Shown one piece after another: positions 7,789-16,250 of a stretch of 64,000 bases of DNA. A program made the translations under genes and the position numbers. A model generated the notes under the pieces. That model was not told where the DNA came from, did not search any database, and was given only the letters and a program-made list of their open reading frames with translations. Source of the stretch: Tenacibaculum ovolyticum DSM 18103 (GTDB lineage Bacteria > Bacteroidota > Bacteroidia > Flavobacteriales > Flavobacteriaceae); the NCBI RefSeq assembly GCF_000430545.1, contig NZ_AUMF01000010.1, positions 62,001 through 126,000 on the forward strand, written 5' to 3'. Numbering within the stretch: position 1 is the first letter of the stretch; the number at the start of each line of letters is the position of its first letter.

Positions 7789-7822
7789 GAAAAGAAGCTG
7801 TCCCCCGGGATAACTTCTTTTC
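7789..7822 (-). terminator. Hairpin terminator T8
   Basis: Stem GAAAAGAAG/CTTCTTTTC with an inner TCCC/GGGA region, followed on the minus strand by GCTTTTATT. A TAAGTTTG -7 box at 7845-7838 and a 10-bp inverted repeat CTTAAACTAT/ATAGTTTAAG (7842-7870) lie just upstream, so a transcript of roughly 50 nt would be almost entirely this hairpin. Confidence 0.62.
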
Positions 7823-7870
7823 TATATATATATAACTCAAACTTAAACTATATAGTAAAGATAGTTTAAG

Positions 7871-8379
7871 AAGATAATTTAATTTTTAAATGTTAGATAA
7901 GTGACGTTTATGTATCGATTAAAAATTAAAAAGAGAGGGTAGATAAATAATTTTAAAAGACTTTTGCTTTAAAATATTAGCTTTTGTAGGATAATCATAA
8001 AGTAAAAGATTAAGAAATCTCTAATTTAATGAACCTTTTGTTAAAGTGTTTCAGAAGTAATAATAGGTGTTTTCTTTTGTGCTATATGTTTTATGGTTGT
8101 AAGATTTTGTTTTCTTGATTTTATTTAAAATTTGAGTGAATAATAAGTACTGGTAATGTTACCAAAAAATAAAAAATAGTAACAGAAGAAGGCTAGATAC
8201 ATCCTCAATTAGAATTTTGGAGATATAGACGGCTTTATGTTTGGAATAACAATTACGCAATATTTAAAAACCTGTAGCATGATAGGTGAAATATTATGCT
8301 TTTTGGGATTTTATTTCAAATACTAAAAAAAAGAAATTAACTGGTTGAGATTTTCAGGAAGTTATTTAAAATGTAAAAA
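7871..8379. other. AT-rich stretch without a recognisable gene
   Basis: About 500 bases between T8 and T9. I see no ORF with a credible start on either strand, no strong hairpin, and no box of the A-D type. It may be decayed sequence. Confidence 0.5.
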
Positions 8380-8397
8380 AGCGAACCGAAGTTCGCT
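8380..8397 (-). terminator. Hairpin terminator T9 of the GG-leader peptide gene
   Basis: AGCGAAC TTCG GTTCGCT on the minus strand, followed by TTTTTACATTTT, 12 bases after the peptide gene's stop. UUCG loop; a clear rho-independent terminator. Confidence 0.85.
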
Positions 8398-8409
8398 AAT
8401 TAATTTTGG

Positions 8410-8571
8410 TTATACCGGCTTAGGGATACATCTACAATTTTCATCAAAAACATAATCGTCATCACAAGGATGTGGAATATTAATACATCCAGTTGTTTTT
8501 ATCCCTCCATTAACAGATTGTTGTTCTGATTTGTTCAATACTGAACCTAAATTTGAAATGTTCTTTAACAT
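8410..8571 (-). CDS. Double-glycine-leader bacteriocin-like peptide precursor
   Basis: 53 aa. The leader MLKNISNLGSVLNKSEQQSVNGG has the LxxxE-like pattern and a terminal Gly-Gly cleaved by C39-peptidase ABC exporters. The core, about 30 aa, has three Cys (TGCINIPHPC..CRC), Asp-rich DDDYVFDEN and PKPV. The start is decided by the promoter: an upstream in-frame TTG (8595) lies inside the -7 box TAAATTTG (8600-8593), so translation must begin at the ATG at 8571. An inverted repeat AATTTGAGT/ACTCAAATT abuts the start. No C39 exporter or modification enzyme lies in this window. Function as bacteriocin or signal peptide is inferred from the leader only. Confidence 0.75.
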   Translation of the reverse strand: MLKNISNLGSVLNKSEQQSVNGGIKTTGCINIPHPCDDDYVFDENCRCIPKPV

Positions 8572-8592
8572 AATTTGAGTTTTTAAATTACT

Positions 8593-8660
8593 CAAATTTA
8601 GATAGTTTAAAATAAGATTAGTATGAAAAAACCGTAAAAAAAGTAAGGGATAACCTTACT
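8593..8660 (-). promoter_or_regulatory. Box D plus promoter of the GG-leader peptide gene
   Basis: Minus strand cores AAGGTT and ACGGTT 22 bp apart with CCCTTAC between, followed at the same distance as in A-C by the -7 box TAAATTTG (8600-8593). This links the peptide gene to the same regulator as the gene-free units. Confidence 0.62.
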
Positions 8661-8705
8661 TAACTAAAATTAACAATTAATAAGATTACAAGGTAGTGTT
8701 GTGAT

Positions 8706-9146
8706 TTATATGTGCGAGTTTGTTTTACTATTTTTCTTAGCTTTAATATTGTTGCTAATTAACATGTAAACTGCTTGAGGTAGCATAAAAAAAGTAATAC
8801 CTGAATTTGGTACCATATAGCAACCAAGTAATACTATTAAAAGATAGGTTATAGTAAAATATTGCGGTAAAACCTGTTGCTGTTTTTCAATAAAATGTAC
8901 TAATAAGCCTAATGGAATGAGTATAATACCGAAATATAGAAACCAAAATGTTGCAAAATATTCGAAATTAGTGTAACCTAAAGCAGCTGGTAGTTCATTC
9001 ATACCATCACTAATTTTGTAGAAATAAGATTTTGAGAAATGAAGTATTTGTTTTTGAAAACCACCTGCTGAAAATGTAAATTGTGTGTGTAAAAGACCAA
9101 TTATTATAAGCAATATTCCGTTTGTAATTTTTTTAAGAATTTTCAT
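8706..9146 (-). CDS. Small four-TM membrane protein
   Basis: 146 aa with four hydrophobic segments: ITNGILLIIIGLLHTQFTF, FATFWFLYFGIILIPLGLLVHF, FTITYLLIVLLGCYMVP and FFMLPQAVYMLI. The early G-LHT-F segment and overall size resemble DUF6463-type proteins, but I am not certain. It lies just downstream of a Crp/Fnr-like gene, and its promoter has an FNR-like palindrome at the activator position, so it is probably that regulator's target. Function unknown. Confidence 0.7.
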   Translation of the reverse strand: MKILKKITNGILLIIIGLLHTQFTFSAGGFQKQILHFSKSYFYKISDGMNELPAALGYTNFEYFATFWFLYFGIILIPLGLLVHFIEKQQQVLPQYFTITYLLIVLLGCYMVPNSGITFFMLPQAVYMLISNNIKAKKNSKTNSHI

Positions 9147-9171
9147 ACTGTATTTGTTTTAAGTAGTAGGG

Positions 9172-9215
9172 CAAAGCTACTTTTTTACACAGTATTTTCT
9201 TTTGACCTAGATCAA
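9172..9215 (-). promoter_or_regulatory. FNR-like palindrome and -7 box of the 4-TM protein gene
   Basis: -7 box TAGCTTTG at 9179-9172 (minus). TTGAC-CTAG-ATCAA at 9202-9215 fits TTGAT-N4-ATCAA with one mismatch, centred 33 bp from the -7 centre (about -40), the class II activator position. The same distance is seen upstream of ribB. Confidence 0.6.
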
Positions 9216-9216
9216 A

Positions 9217-9798
9217 TTATGCTTTCGAAGCTCTTATTCTACTTAAGGTTTCTTGTGTGATTCCTAAAAAGGAAGCAATATCACCCAAAGGTACAGTAAG
9301 CTCTATTTTTGGGTATTGTTGAAGTAAGCTTTGGTAGCGTTGTTTAACGGTTTTAAACTGAAGCGAAAACATTCGATGTCTATATTGTACAATTACTTTA
9401 GATAATACAACTCTAAATAAATGCTCAAAATCATGATGCTCACTACACAATGTTTCAACATCTTCTTTATTTGTTTCTAAAATAATAGCATCTTCTATGG
9501 TTTCAATATCATGAAGGCTAGGAGTATCTGTAAAATAGCTACTACTAGAGGTGATAAATTCATTCTTAAAAGCAAACCAGTCGCTAATTCGTTTGCCATC
9601 ATTTAGATAATATGCTTTTAGTGATCCTTCTAATACAAAATATAATTTATGATTACTTTGCCCTATATTAATTAAATGAGTTCCTTTTTTGTATTTAGAA
9701 ATCGTAAACTTAGTACCCCAATTAGCTAGTGTGTTTTCTTTTAAATTGCTATAATTTACAGTTACTTGAGATGCAATTTCGGATAAGTTTTTAATCAA
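9217..9798 (-). CDS. Crp/Fnr-family regulator
   Basis: 193 aa. An N-terminal cyclic-nucleotide-binding-like barrel (KKGTHLINIGQSNHKLYFVLEGSLKAYY) is followed by a helical linker and a C-terminal helix-turn-helix (VPLGDIASFLGITQETLSRIRA). The FLGITQETLSRIR helix is typical of the Bacteroidetes cNMP-type group, which lacks the Arg/Ser pair needed for cAMP, so the ligand is unknown. It is followed on the same strand by the 4-TM gene with a matching operator. Confidence 0.9.
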   Translation of the reverse strand: MIKNLSEIASQVTVNYSNLKENTLANWGTKFTISKYKKGTHLINIGQSNHKLYFVLEGSLKAYYLNDGKRISDWFAFKNEFITSSSSYFTDTPSLHDIETIEDAIILETNKEDVETLCSEHHDFEHLFRVVLSKVIVQYRHRMFSLQFKTVKQRYQSLLQQYPKIELTVPLGDIASFLGITQETLSRIRASKA

Positions 9799-9922
9799 TT
9801 GTTAAATTTTAAAGAGGTTGTTTTTTTGTACTAAAGTTTTAAGGTTGAAAAGTATTTTTACAGCGTTGGTAATGTTTCCTTATTTAATAGTTAAAGTTTG
9901 TATGTGCATCGTAATTAATAAC

Positions 9923-10732
9923 CTACTTTTTGTCAAAAAGATTTATTGTATAGTCTAATAATTCAGTTCCTCCATGTTTTCCATGTCCAGGAATAACAAT
10001 TTTAGTATCAGGGTACTTTATTTTTATGTTACGAACGGTCTCTGACCAATCGTTTGTGTTTGCATCTTCTAAATTTCCTTTACTAGCATTTACTTTTTTA
10101 ATTAAACATCCTCCAAATAGAACTTTGTCTTCAGCAAAATAACCTATAATGTTATCTTTAGTGTGACCTTCTCCTATATATGTTGCATAAACTTTTTTGC
10201 TTCCAATTTCTAATGTGAGATTCGTATTAAATTTATTTACTGGCTTCGTAAATATTTCGCCTTTAGTTTTTAATAAGGCTATAGTTAGGTTTGATGCATA
10301 TGTTGGTATATTATTTTCTTCAAATATTTGTATTCCGCCAATACAATCTTTGTGAAAATGAGAGGGAATAAGTGCAATTATTTTACTTTTAAGTTTGTTG
10401 GTAGCAAAGTTTATTAATTCTAATGAGCTTTTATTGTCAGTTGGCGTATCAAAAATTACTCCTTTGTTTTCATTTATAACTAACATACCATTACAGGCTA
10501 CTTTTCCAAAAGTATCAGTATTTAAAAAAGAAACATGTTCATAAACATGATTAGAAAGCTTTTTAATTATCAAATTTTTCGATTGATAAATAGTTAAACT
10601 GTCAACAGGTTTTTTTTTAGTTTTCTTATCACTAGTTTCTTGTTTTACCTTATTGTGTTTTGCTAAAGTTTTTTTACATGAAATAAAGGCTGTCGTTATA
10701 AGTATAAAAACAACTAGTAATAATTTTCTCAT
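9923..10732 (-). CDS. Subclass B1 metallo-beta-lactamase, lipoprotein
   Basis: 269 aa from the ATG at 10732, which starts a clean lipoprotein signal (LLLVVFILITTAFISCKK); an upstream ATG at 10780 would hide it. All B1 zinc ligands are present: His125, His127 and Asp129 (SHFHKDCIGG), His190 (GEGHTKDN), Cys209 (FGGCLIKK) and His250 (IPGHGKHGG). B1 enzymes hydrolyse penicillins, cephalosporins and carbapenems in the periplasm. Chromosomal B1 enzymes are common in Flavobacteriia, so this is likely intrinsic, but an outer-membrane lipid anchor is notable. A -7 box TAACTTTG lies at 10799-10792. No transposon is adjacent. Confidence 0.88.
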   Translation of the reverse strand: MRKLLLVVFILITTAFISCKKTLAKHNKVKQETSDKKTKKKPVDSLTIYQSKNLIIKKLSNHVYEHVSFLNTDTFGKVACNGMLVINENKGVIFDTPTDNKSSLELINFATNKLKSKIIALIPSHFHKDCIGGIQIFEENNIPTYASNLTIALLKTKGEIFTKPVNKFNTNLTLEIGSKKVYATYIGEGHTKDNIIGYFAEDKVLFGGCLIKKVNASKGNLEDANTNDWSETVRNIKIKYPDTKIVIPGHGKHGGTELLDYTINLFDKK

Positions 10733-10853
10733 TATTTTTTGTGTTTGTTTTTTAGTATTGATAACACTGGGTAAGTGCATTGTAAGAACAACAAAGTTAT
10801 CATTAATTATAAGAGAGATAAAATTATTCTTAGATTATTAATACTATTTAAAA

Positions 10854-11795
10854 TCATTTTTTTGCGCCTTCAAATTGTTTAATTAACTGTAAAATTTCTT
10901 CTTTATTATACTTACGAGAAAAATGAACAGGAATTGCATTTTTTACATTTGTTTCCTTCATTATGTTTCCTGACATAGAAGCATAACTGTGGTAATTTTT
11001 CACAGCAAATTCTTTGTCTTCATCTTTATAAAAACATTCAATGTATACTTCATCAGTATTAAGAAAAAGTTCTTTTATTTTCTTATGATTTTCTGTATTT
11101 GCACTATGATCCATAATAACTCCAACTTTTTTTCCTTTTTGGGTGGTTACCATGTGAAATAATTCTTTTGCTGAATAATTTTTATCATTAACAGTAATTA
11201 TTAAATCTTCATTGTTTGTTTCAAAGGCCTTTTTTAGTTCAGAAACCCACTTACCTCCTTTAAAATTCTTGTTAAGTTCAATTTTAGTTTTATCATTTTC
11301 TTTAAATAAATAACAGATAGAAGCTGTTTTATGATCAAGAATATCAAAATTTACTATAAAATCTTTTCCTTTAAATAGTATAGAACTATTGGTTTCACTA
11401 ATTTCTTCTTTTTCCCAAAAAGGTGGATTTAAAATAGTTGTTTTAATTTTATTTTTTGTTAGAATTTCTCTAACTTCATATGAGATAGCATCTTTCTCAA
11501 TAAGATTCCAACAATAACTTTTAATACGGTTTTGAACTTGGTCAATTATACCTCTAGGTCCGCAAATAACTACTTTTCGTTTAATGCCAATTTGATGTCT
11601 TAGAATAGTATCAAAATTCACAAAATGATCTATATGCGTATGGCTTATGAAAATTGCATTTATATTTTGACACTCTTTTACCGTTAACTCCTTAGCTTCA
11701 CCACAATCACATAAATAATTATATGAATGATTCGCTATTTTTATTAAAATAGAAATGTCTTCATCTTCCTTGCTTTTAATAGCTACTTTAAACAT
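10854..11795 (-). CDS. MBL-fold (RNase Z-like) hydrolase
   Basis: 313 aa. Contains the HxHxDH metal motif (ISHTHIDHFVNFD), a GVIMDHSAN-type metal-binding Asp, and a late VHFSRKY histidine: the order used by RNase Z/ElaC-like members of the metallo-beta-lactamase superfamily. The hallmark PxKRRN-type exosite was not recognised, so tRNA processing is not claimed. It belongs to a distinct family from the B1 lactamase beside it despite the shared fold. No signal peptide; cytoplasmic. Confidence 0.8.
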   Translation of the reverse strand: MFKVAIKSKEDEDISILIKIANHSYNYLCDCGEAKELTVKECQNINAIFISHTHIDHFVNFDTILRHQIGIKRKVVICGPRGIIDQVQNRIKSYCWNLIEKDAISYEVREILTKNKIKTTILNPPFWEKEEISETNSSILFKGKDFIVNFDILDHKTASICYLFKENDKTKIELNKNFKGGKWVSELKKAFETNNEDLIITVNDKNYSAKELFHMVTTQKGKKVGVIMDHSANTENHKKIKELFLNTDEVYIECFYKDEDKEFAVKNYHSYASMSGNIMKETNVKNAIPVHFSRKYNKEEILQLIKQFEGAKK

Positions 11796-11975
11796 TCTTT
11801 TTTTTAATTTTATAGGGTAAATAAATATGCAACCTTTTTATATTTTAATTTTCCTTAAAGATGTAATCACTATAAAAAAATGAAATTATTAACTCGATTT
11901 ATCGTAATTAAATAGTTTTATTGTTTTTCTATTTTCGAACATAAAAAAAGAAATCTTAAAAAAGAATTTGTTTAA

Positions 11976-13118
11976 TTATCGATTACTCTTTTCTTCAGGT
12001 AATAAATCGTTTTTAAAAGGGTTTTTTGTAAAGGGAAAGAAAAGTTGTTTTACAAAACCCTTAGGGAATGTTGCGTCAATTAACCCTGTTCCCTTTGGCC
12101 ATTCTTTTCCAGGTAAATGATAAGTTCCAAAAATTTTATCTATAAAAGGAAACACAACAGCAAAATTATTTCCATAATGTTCAGGTTCTTCACAATGATG
12201 CCAATGATGGTACTGAGGTGTTGTTATAATGTACTTTAGAAACCCGAAATTAATTCTGGTATTAGCATGAATTAAAACAGCATGAATTGCAATAAATAAA
12301 ATATAAACATTAAATGTTAGCGTAGAAAAACCTAATACGTAAAGAGGTATATACGATACACTGCGGGTAAAAAATATATCTATAAAATGAGTTCGTGAAC
12401 CAGCAAGCCAGTCCATATTTTGTGTTGAATGGTGAATTGAATGAAATCTCCATAAGTAATGGTGTGAATGGAAAAAACGATGTGCCCAATATTGAAATAT
12501 ATCTGTTATAAATAAAGCTAGGAATAACTCAACCAGAAAAGGTAGTTCTGAAATAAAAACATTAATCTGATCTAAATTCATCCAACCAAAAAAGGCAACT
12601 GCAGGTTTTTTTGTTATAACGCCAAATAATTGAATTGCTAAATGACTTATTCCGAAATAAATAAGATCAGTTCTCCATTCTTCATGAAATTTAGACTGTC
12701 GCTTATTTTTAGGAAAAGCTAATTCTATTGGAACAAACAATAATGCCATTATTAATAAATCTAAAATAAGCCAATCAAGGCCTATGCTCCAGCTAATATC
12801 TTGCACAGCTCTACCTTCAGCTGTAATTCCACCAAAAACTATTGCTAGTACGCCTAGGCAAGTACCAATTACTGCATTTTGTTTGTTTTTATTAAGTAGT
12901 ATACTAACCAGTGCAAAAAGAAATGTAGCAATGATTCCTCCTAGCATAAGGTTTTCAACAATTTCAGCGGTATAAACCTCTCGAAATTCAGGTGTTGTTA
13001 GTTGTTCTGGGAATTTAAAACATAATATTCCTACTAAAGATAGGCTACCAAGGAATATCGAAATAGCCCCGCTAATTCGTCCTTCACCGACTCGCATTCG
13101 TTTAATCTGATCTTTCAT
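11976..13118 (-). CDS. Sterol desaturase / fatty acid hydroxylase superfamily protein
   Basis: 380 aa, polytopic. The first third holds about four TM helices (ISIFLGSLSLVGILCF, LMLGGIIATFLFALVSILL, AVIGTCLGVLAIVFG, LDWLILDLLIMALLFVPI). The catalytic part has the di-iron histidine clusters HRFFH, FHSIHH and YHHWHH, placed as in membrane-bound fatty acid hydroxylases and C-5 sterol desaturases. In bacteria such enzymes act on lipids, carotenoids or hopanoids. Substrate unknown. Its promoter region overlaps nothing and it appears monocistronic. Confidence 0.88.
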   Translation of the reverse strand: MKDQIKRMRVGEGRISGAISIFLGSLSLVGILCFKFPEQLTTPEFREVYTAEIVENLMLGGIIATFLFALVSILLNKNKQNAVIGTCLGVLAIVFGGITAEGRAVQDISWSIGLDWLILDLLIMALLFVPIELAFPKNKRQSKFHEEWRTDLIYFGISHLAIQLFGVITKKPAVAFFGWMNLDQINVFISELPFLVELFLALFITDIFQYWAHRFFHSHHYLWRFHSIHHSTQNMDWLAGSRTHFIDIFFTRSVSYIPLYVLGFSTLTFNVYILFIAIHAVLIHANTRINFGFLKYIITTPQYHHWHHCEEPEHYGNNFAVVFPFIDKIFGTYHLPGKEWPKGTGLIDATFPKGFVKQLFFPFTKNPFKNDLLPEEKSNR

Positions 13119-13260
13119 TTTTTTTGCAATTTTTAAGATGTTTATATATAAATATGATTACCAATATTCAGGCTATTATCATACTTTATAAACTTAGTAA
13201 AAATAGAAAAAAGGTTTTACTATACACAAAACTGCTGCTATTTCTTTAAAATAATTAGCT

Positions 13261-13995
13261 TTACTCATAAGAAGCGTAATGTCCTCTGTTTCCAAACATA
13301 GAAAATGAATACGCTAAAATGTTGTCAACTTTATTTTCTAAACTTTTAGGTAGAGGATGTGGTAATTTATAATTTAAAATATGGCTATGAATTAAAAATT
13401 CAACAACTTTAAATTCAAAAAACGGGTCTTTCTGGTCAATTTTATCGCCATCTAAAACAATAAGGTCAACTTTAAAACCACTTTCTGTAGGTATGTAATT
13501 TGAAAAGTAAACTAAATCACCTGTCCAGCTTCTAACAAAAAAAAGAAAATTTGCATATTTATAAATATCCCATTTTTCTTCCATCGTTTGCGCTTTAAAA
13601 ATTATTCCATCAGAAAGTTGTTCTCCATTATTATTAAAGTTCAACTCAACTTCACACTTTGTTCCATTGTTAGGAAATTGACCAATATATTCTTTACCGT
13701 CGCTTTTTCTAAGTTGTAAAAATTTATTTGCTATTTCTGAATTTTGAGTTGAAGAAAGCATATTTACTGCATATTCTCTACAATCAAATATGTCTTTTTG
13801 ATATGGGTTTTCACTTGCTTTAATCCATTTAGATTCGTAGGTGATTTTATTGTCGTTTCCTAAAGTTATAGTATCTCCAACCTTTAATTTATCTAATTCA
13901 GATTTAGATATTGTTCTTGTTGTTGTAGATAATGTTGTTTTTTCTGTATCTTCTTTTTCAGCTTTCGAACCGAATAGTCTTTTAAATAAGTTCAT
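13261..13995 (-). CDS. Unknown cytoplasmic protein
   Basis: 244 aa, unrecognised. Starts MNLFKRLFGSKAEKEDTEK, an amphipathic short N-terminus followed by an acidic/Thr-rich linker, a common style in small Bacteroidetes proteins. The body is soluble (KVGDTITLGNDNKITYESKWI, EVELNFNNNGEQLSDGIIFKA, GFKVDLIVLDGDKI). There is no signal peptide and no catalytic motif I can name. It precedes an unknown lipoprotein gene on the same strand, 94 bp away. Confidence 0.7.
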   Translation of the reverse strand: MNLFKRLFGSKAEKEDTEKTTLSTTTRTISKSELDKLKVGDTITLGNDNKITYESKWIKASENPYQKDIFDCREYAVNMLSSTQNSEIANKFLQLRKSDGKEYIGQFPNNGTKCEVELNFNNNGEQLSDGIIFKAQTMEEKWDIYKYANFLFFVRSWTGDLVYFSNYIPTESGFKVDLIVLDGDKIDQKDPFFEFKVVEFLIHSHILNYKLPHPLPKSLENKVDNILAYSFSMFGNRGHYASYE

Positions 13996-14088
13996 TTTCT
14001 TCTGATTTTTTTCTAAGTTGTTTTTAATGCTAGAGTTGTAGCATTAGATTTTAAATGTAGTACCTAGCTAAAGTATTTTTAGTCACCT

Positions 14089-14784
14089 TTATTTTTCACG
14101 TAATGTAGGAAAGTTTTCGAGGTTTATTTCTTTTATTTGGTCGTTGCAATTTTTTATTAATTTACCTAGTAGAAGAGGAGATTCTTCTTGAGTTCCTAAT
14201 CGGATATAGGTAAAGCATTTGTTATTTACATTTTCATATGATGTTGAAAAGTATGAAATATCTGTTGCATTATCGGTATCACTCTCTGATCCTAAAAAGA
14301 AACCTGGACTTATTTCAGCAATCCCATTACTTTTAAATGTTGATTTACCAAATTGAGCCATGTCAATTATATATTCAATTGAGACTTGATTAATTCTTTT
14401 AATTTTTAGAGTTATTGCAAAATTATCTTTTTCAGCAGTTAAAACTATTTGTTTGTTTATTTTAGGTTTGTCAGGAAACTCAACAGTGTCTTTGTCTTTT
14501 AATATTAAAAAGTTGTCGGTCAATTCAAAATCTCCAAATCCAACTATTTTTTTTAATCCCTTTATAAAGTTTTCGCTATAGTCATGTTTGTTTTTAACAA
14601 CAACAGTTACTTCTTTTTGAGTTGTTGTTTTATGTTCAGTATCGGTTTTTATATTTTTCGATTTAGTTGAAATTTCAATTTTTTTTAAATTATTTGTTTT
14701 TTCAGTTTTTTGCTTTTTATAGTTGTTAGATATACAAGAAAAAAACATAAAAGGTAAAAATATAAAGGGTAGTATCTTATTCAT
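14089..14784 (-). CDS. Unknown lipoprotein
   Basis: 231 aa. A lipoprotein signal, LPFIFLPFMFFSCISNN, puts the lipid Cys at about residue 17; a Lys/Thr-rich tether of some 50 residues follows. The folded part has alternating strands (FELTDNFLILKDKDTVEFPDK, NFAITLKIKRINQVSIEYIIDMAQFG) and a YIRLGTQEESPLLL stretch. No family recognised. The 265 bases upstream contain no gene. Confidence 0.65.
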   Translation of the reverse strand: MNKILPFIFLPFMFFSCISNNYKKQKTEKTNNLKKIEISTKSKNIKTDTEHKTTTQKEVTVVVKNKHDYSENFIKGLKKIVGFGDFELTDNFLILKDKDTVEFPDKPKINKQIVLTAEKDNFAITLKIKRINQVSIEYIIDMAQFGKSTFKSNGIAEISPGFFLGSESDTDNATDISYFSTSYENVNNKCFTYIRLGTQEESPLLLGKLIKNCNDQIKEINLENFPTLREK

Positions 14785-15049
14785 TCAATTTTTGTTTTTT
14801 TAAGTTGTGTAAAAGTTTTGTGTTTTAAAGTTGATTGTTTAATGAAGCACAACAATTTATATAAGAATAGTGTAAAAAAGTACTTACTTTTCCGTTTCAG
14901 TACTTAGTCAAAATTAACAATTTTACTATTATTTTTCTTTTAATTATAAAATACTTTGTTTTCTATATCAATTTTAGTAAAGGTATAAGCTAATCTTAAT
15001 TATCTTTAAAGTGTTTAGTCGAGTACAGTCGAAACTTATTTTTAACTAG

Positions 15050-15793
15050 CTAATAGTTCTCTAAATTTCGTTGTAAACTGTAGTTTTTTATTGTAAACTG
15101 TTCTTCAAAACCTAGTTTTAAATACAACCCTTTTCCCATATTAGATGATTGTAAAGTAATATAGTTGCTATTTGTTTTAATTGATTCATTTATTAAAAGT
15201 TTCATTATTTGCTCAGCATAACCTTTTCTTCTTTGTTCAGGAGTAACTCCTACAGAATGAATACCTGAAACATTGTTTGTTGTATGTAAAACGCCTGTTC
15301 CTATAGCTTCATTTTTATGATAAGCAATATAAAAAGTGGTGTTTTTTTGAGGTTTGGTAAGTAATATTGGATTTATAAAGTACCCGAAAGATTTAGAGAA
15401 TAATTCTGACCATAAAAGAGTCTCATTTTCAAATGATACTTTTTTTAAACTTATAGTATCTAATTCTGTAAACAGGGAGTCTTTTTTTAAAGACATTCCT
15501 ACTTGTTCAAACTTAAGGTTAAATCCATTTTTTTCTAATATTTTAAAAGAATTACTATTGTAAATATCCCAATATGGTACCGTTAAATCTGTTGATAGCG
15601 ATATTAGTTTTTCTTTAGCTAATAATATAGCGTTTAAATCTATATCTTTAGTAAACCACAATTTATTTGGCCACTCAGAGTTTTTTATTAAACTATAATT
15701 AAAACATTCTTCTTTAAAATTAGAGTTAAAAGGTTTGCATATTGTTTGCCAGAGTGAGGTTAGGTTTTCAATATTAGCTAGTATATTTTTCAT
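15050..15793 (-). CDS. GNAT-family N-acetyltransferase
   Basis: 247 aa. The acetyl-CoA site is clear in the C-terminal half: AIGTGVLHTTNNVSGIHSVGVTPEQRRKGYAEQIM, i.e. a V.P..RRKGYA-type motif A, then ITLQSSNMGKGLYLKLGFEE (motif B). The N-terminal half is a degenerate second GNAT-like domain. The start overlaps the stop of the transporter gene by ATGA, so the two are translationally coupled. Substrate unknown. Confidence 0.88.
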   Translation of the reverse strand: MKNILANIENLTSLWQTICKPFNSNFKEECFNYSLIKNSEWPNKLWFTKDIDLNAILLAKEKLISLSTDLTVPYWDIYNSNSFKILEKNGFNLKFEQVGMSLKKDSLFTELDTISLKKVSFENETLLWSELFSKSFGYFINPILLTKPQKNTTFYIAYHKNEAIGTGVLHTTNNVSGIHSVGVTPEQRRKGYAEQIMKLLINESIKTNSNYITLQSSNMGKGLYLKLGFEEQFTIKNYSLQRNLENY

Positions 15794-16242
15794 TTTATAT
15801 TAATTAATAAGATTCCAATAATCATTGATGAAATCCCAATTGTTTTTTTTAAAGTTATCGGTTCTAAAGGTAAATTTAACCAACCGTAGTTTCCTGCAAT
15901 TACAGCAAAGATTAATTGACCAAAAAGCCCAATAGAAATCATTGTAGAAATTCCTAATTTTGGAATCGTGTAGTAGTATAAACTTATTCCTAAAACACTA
16001 AAAAAGCCACCTGTAAACCACAGATAAAAAGGTATTTCTTTTATTTGAGAAATTGATGGTATAGCTTTAAAATTGAATAGTACAAATATTAGAGCAAATA
16101 CAGTACTACCAAAAAAAGCGATTAGACTAGCCAATACAGGATTCTTTAAAAGAATACCCAATCGTGTATTTAAACCACCTTGCATAGCTAAAAAGACACC
16201 ACCAATAAAAGCTAAAATCAATAAAATATATTTATTTGCCAT
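15790..16242 (-). CDS. DMT-superfamily transporter, YdcZ (DUF606) type
   Basis: 150 aa with five hydrophobic helices. The opening IGGVFLAMQGGLNTRLG segment, the WFTGGFFSVLGISLYYYTIPKLG region and the late PITLKKTIGISSMIIGILLI helix are typical of DUF606/YdcZ proteins, which work as 5-TM halves that dimerise. Substrate unknown. It sits in a tightly packed four-gene operon (nitroreductase, 56-aa ORF, this gene, GNAT). Confidence 0.88.
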   Translation of the reverse strand: MANKYILLILAFIGGVFLAMQGGLNTRLGILLKNPVLASLIAFFGSTVFALIFVLFNFKAIPSISQIKEIPFYLWFTGGFFSVLGISLYYYTIPKLGISTMISIGLFGQLIFAVIAGNYGWLNLPLEPITLKKTIGISSMIIGILLINIK

Positions 16243-16250
16243 GTTTATAA

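Noticed and set aside
6266..8397. CRISPR array
   Set aside because: Repeated hairpins are of unequal spacing and sequence with no constant repeat/spacer unit and no cas genes.
10781..10800. Start of the metallo-beta-lactamase at 10780
   Set aside because: That ATG lies only about 12 bases below the -7 box and would bury the lipoprotein signal; the ATG at 10732 gives a normal signal.
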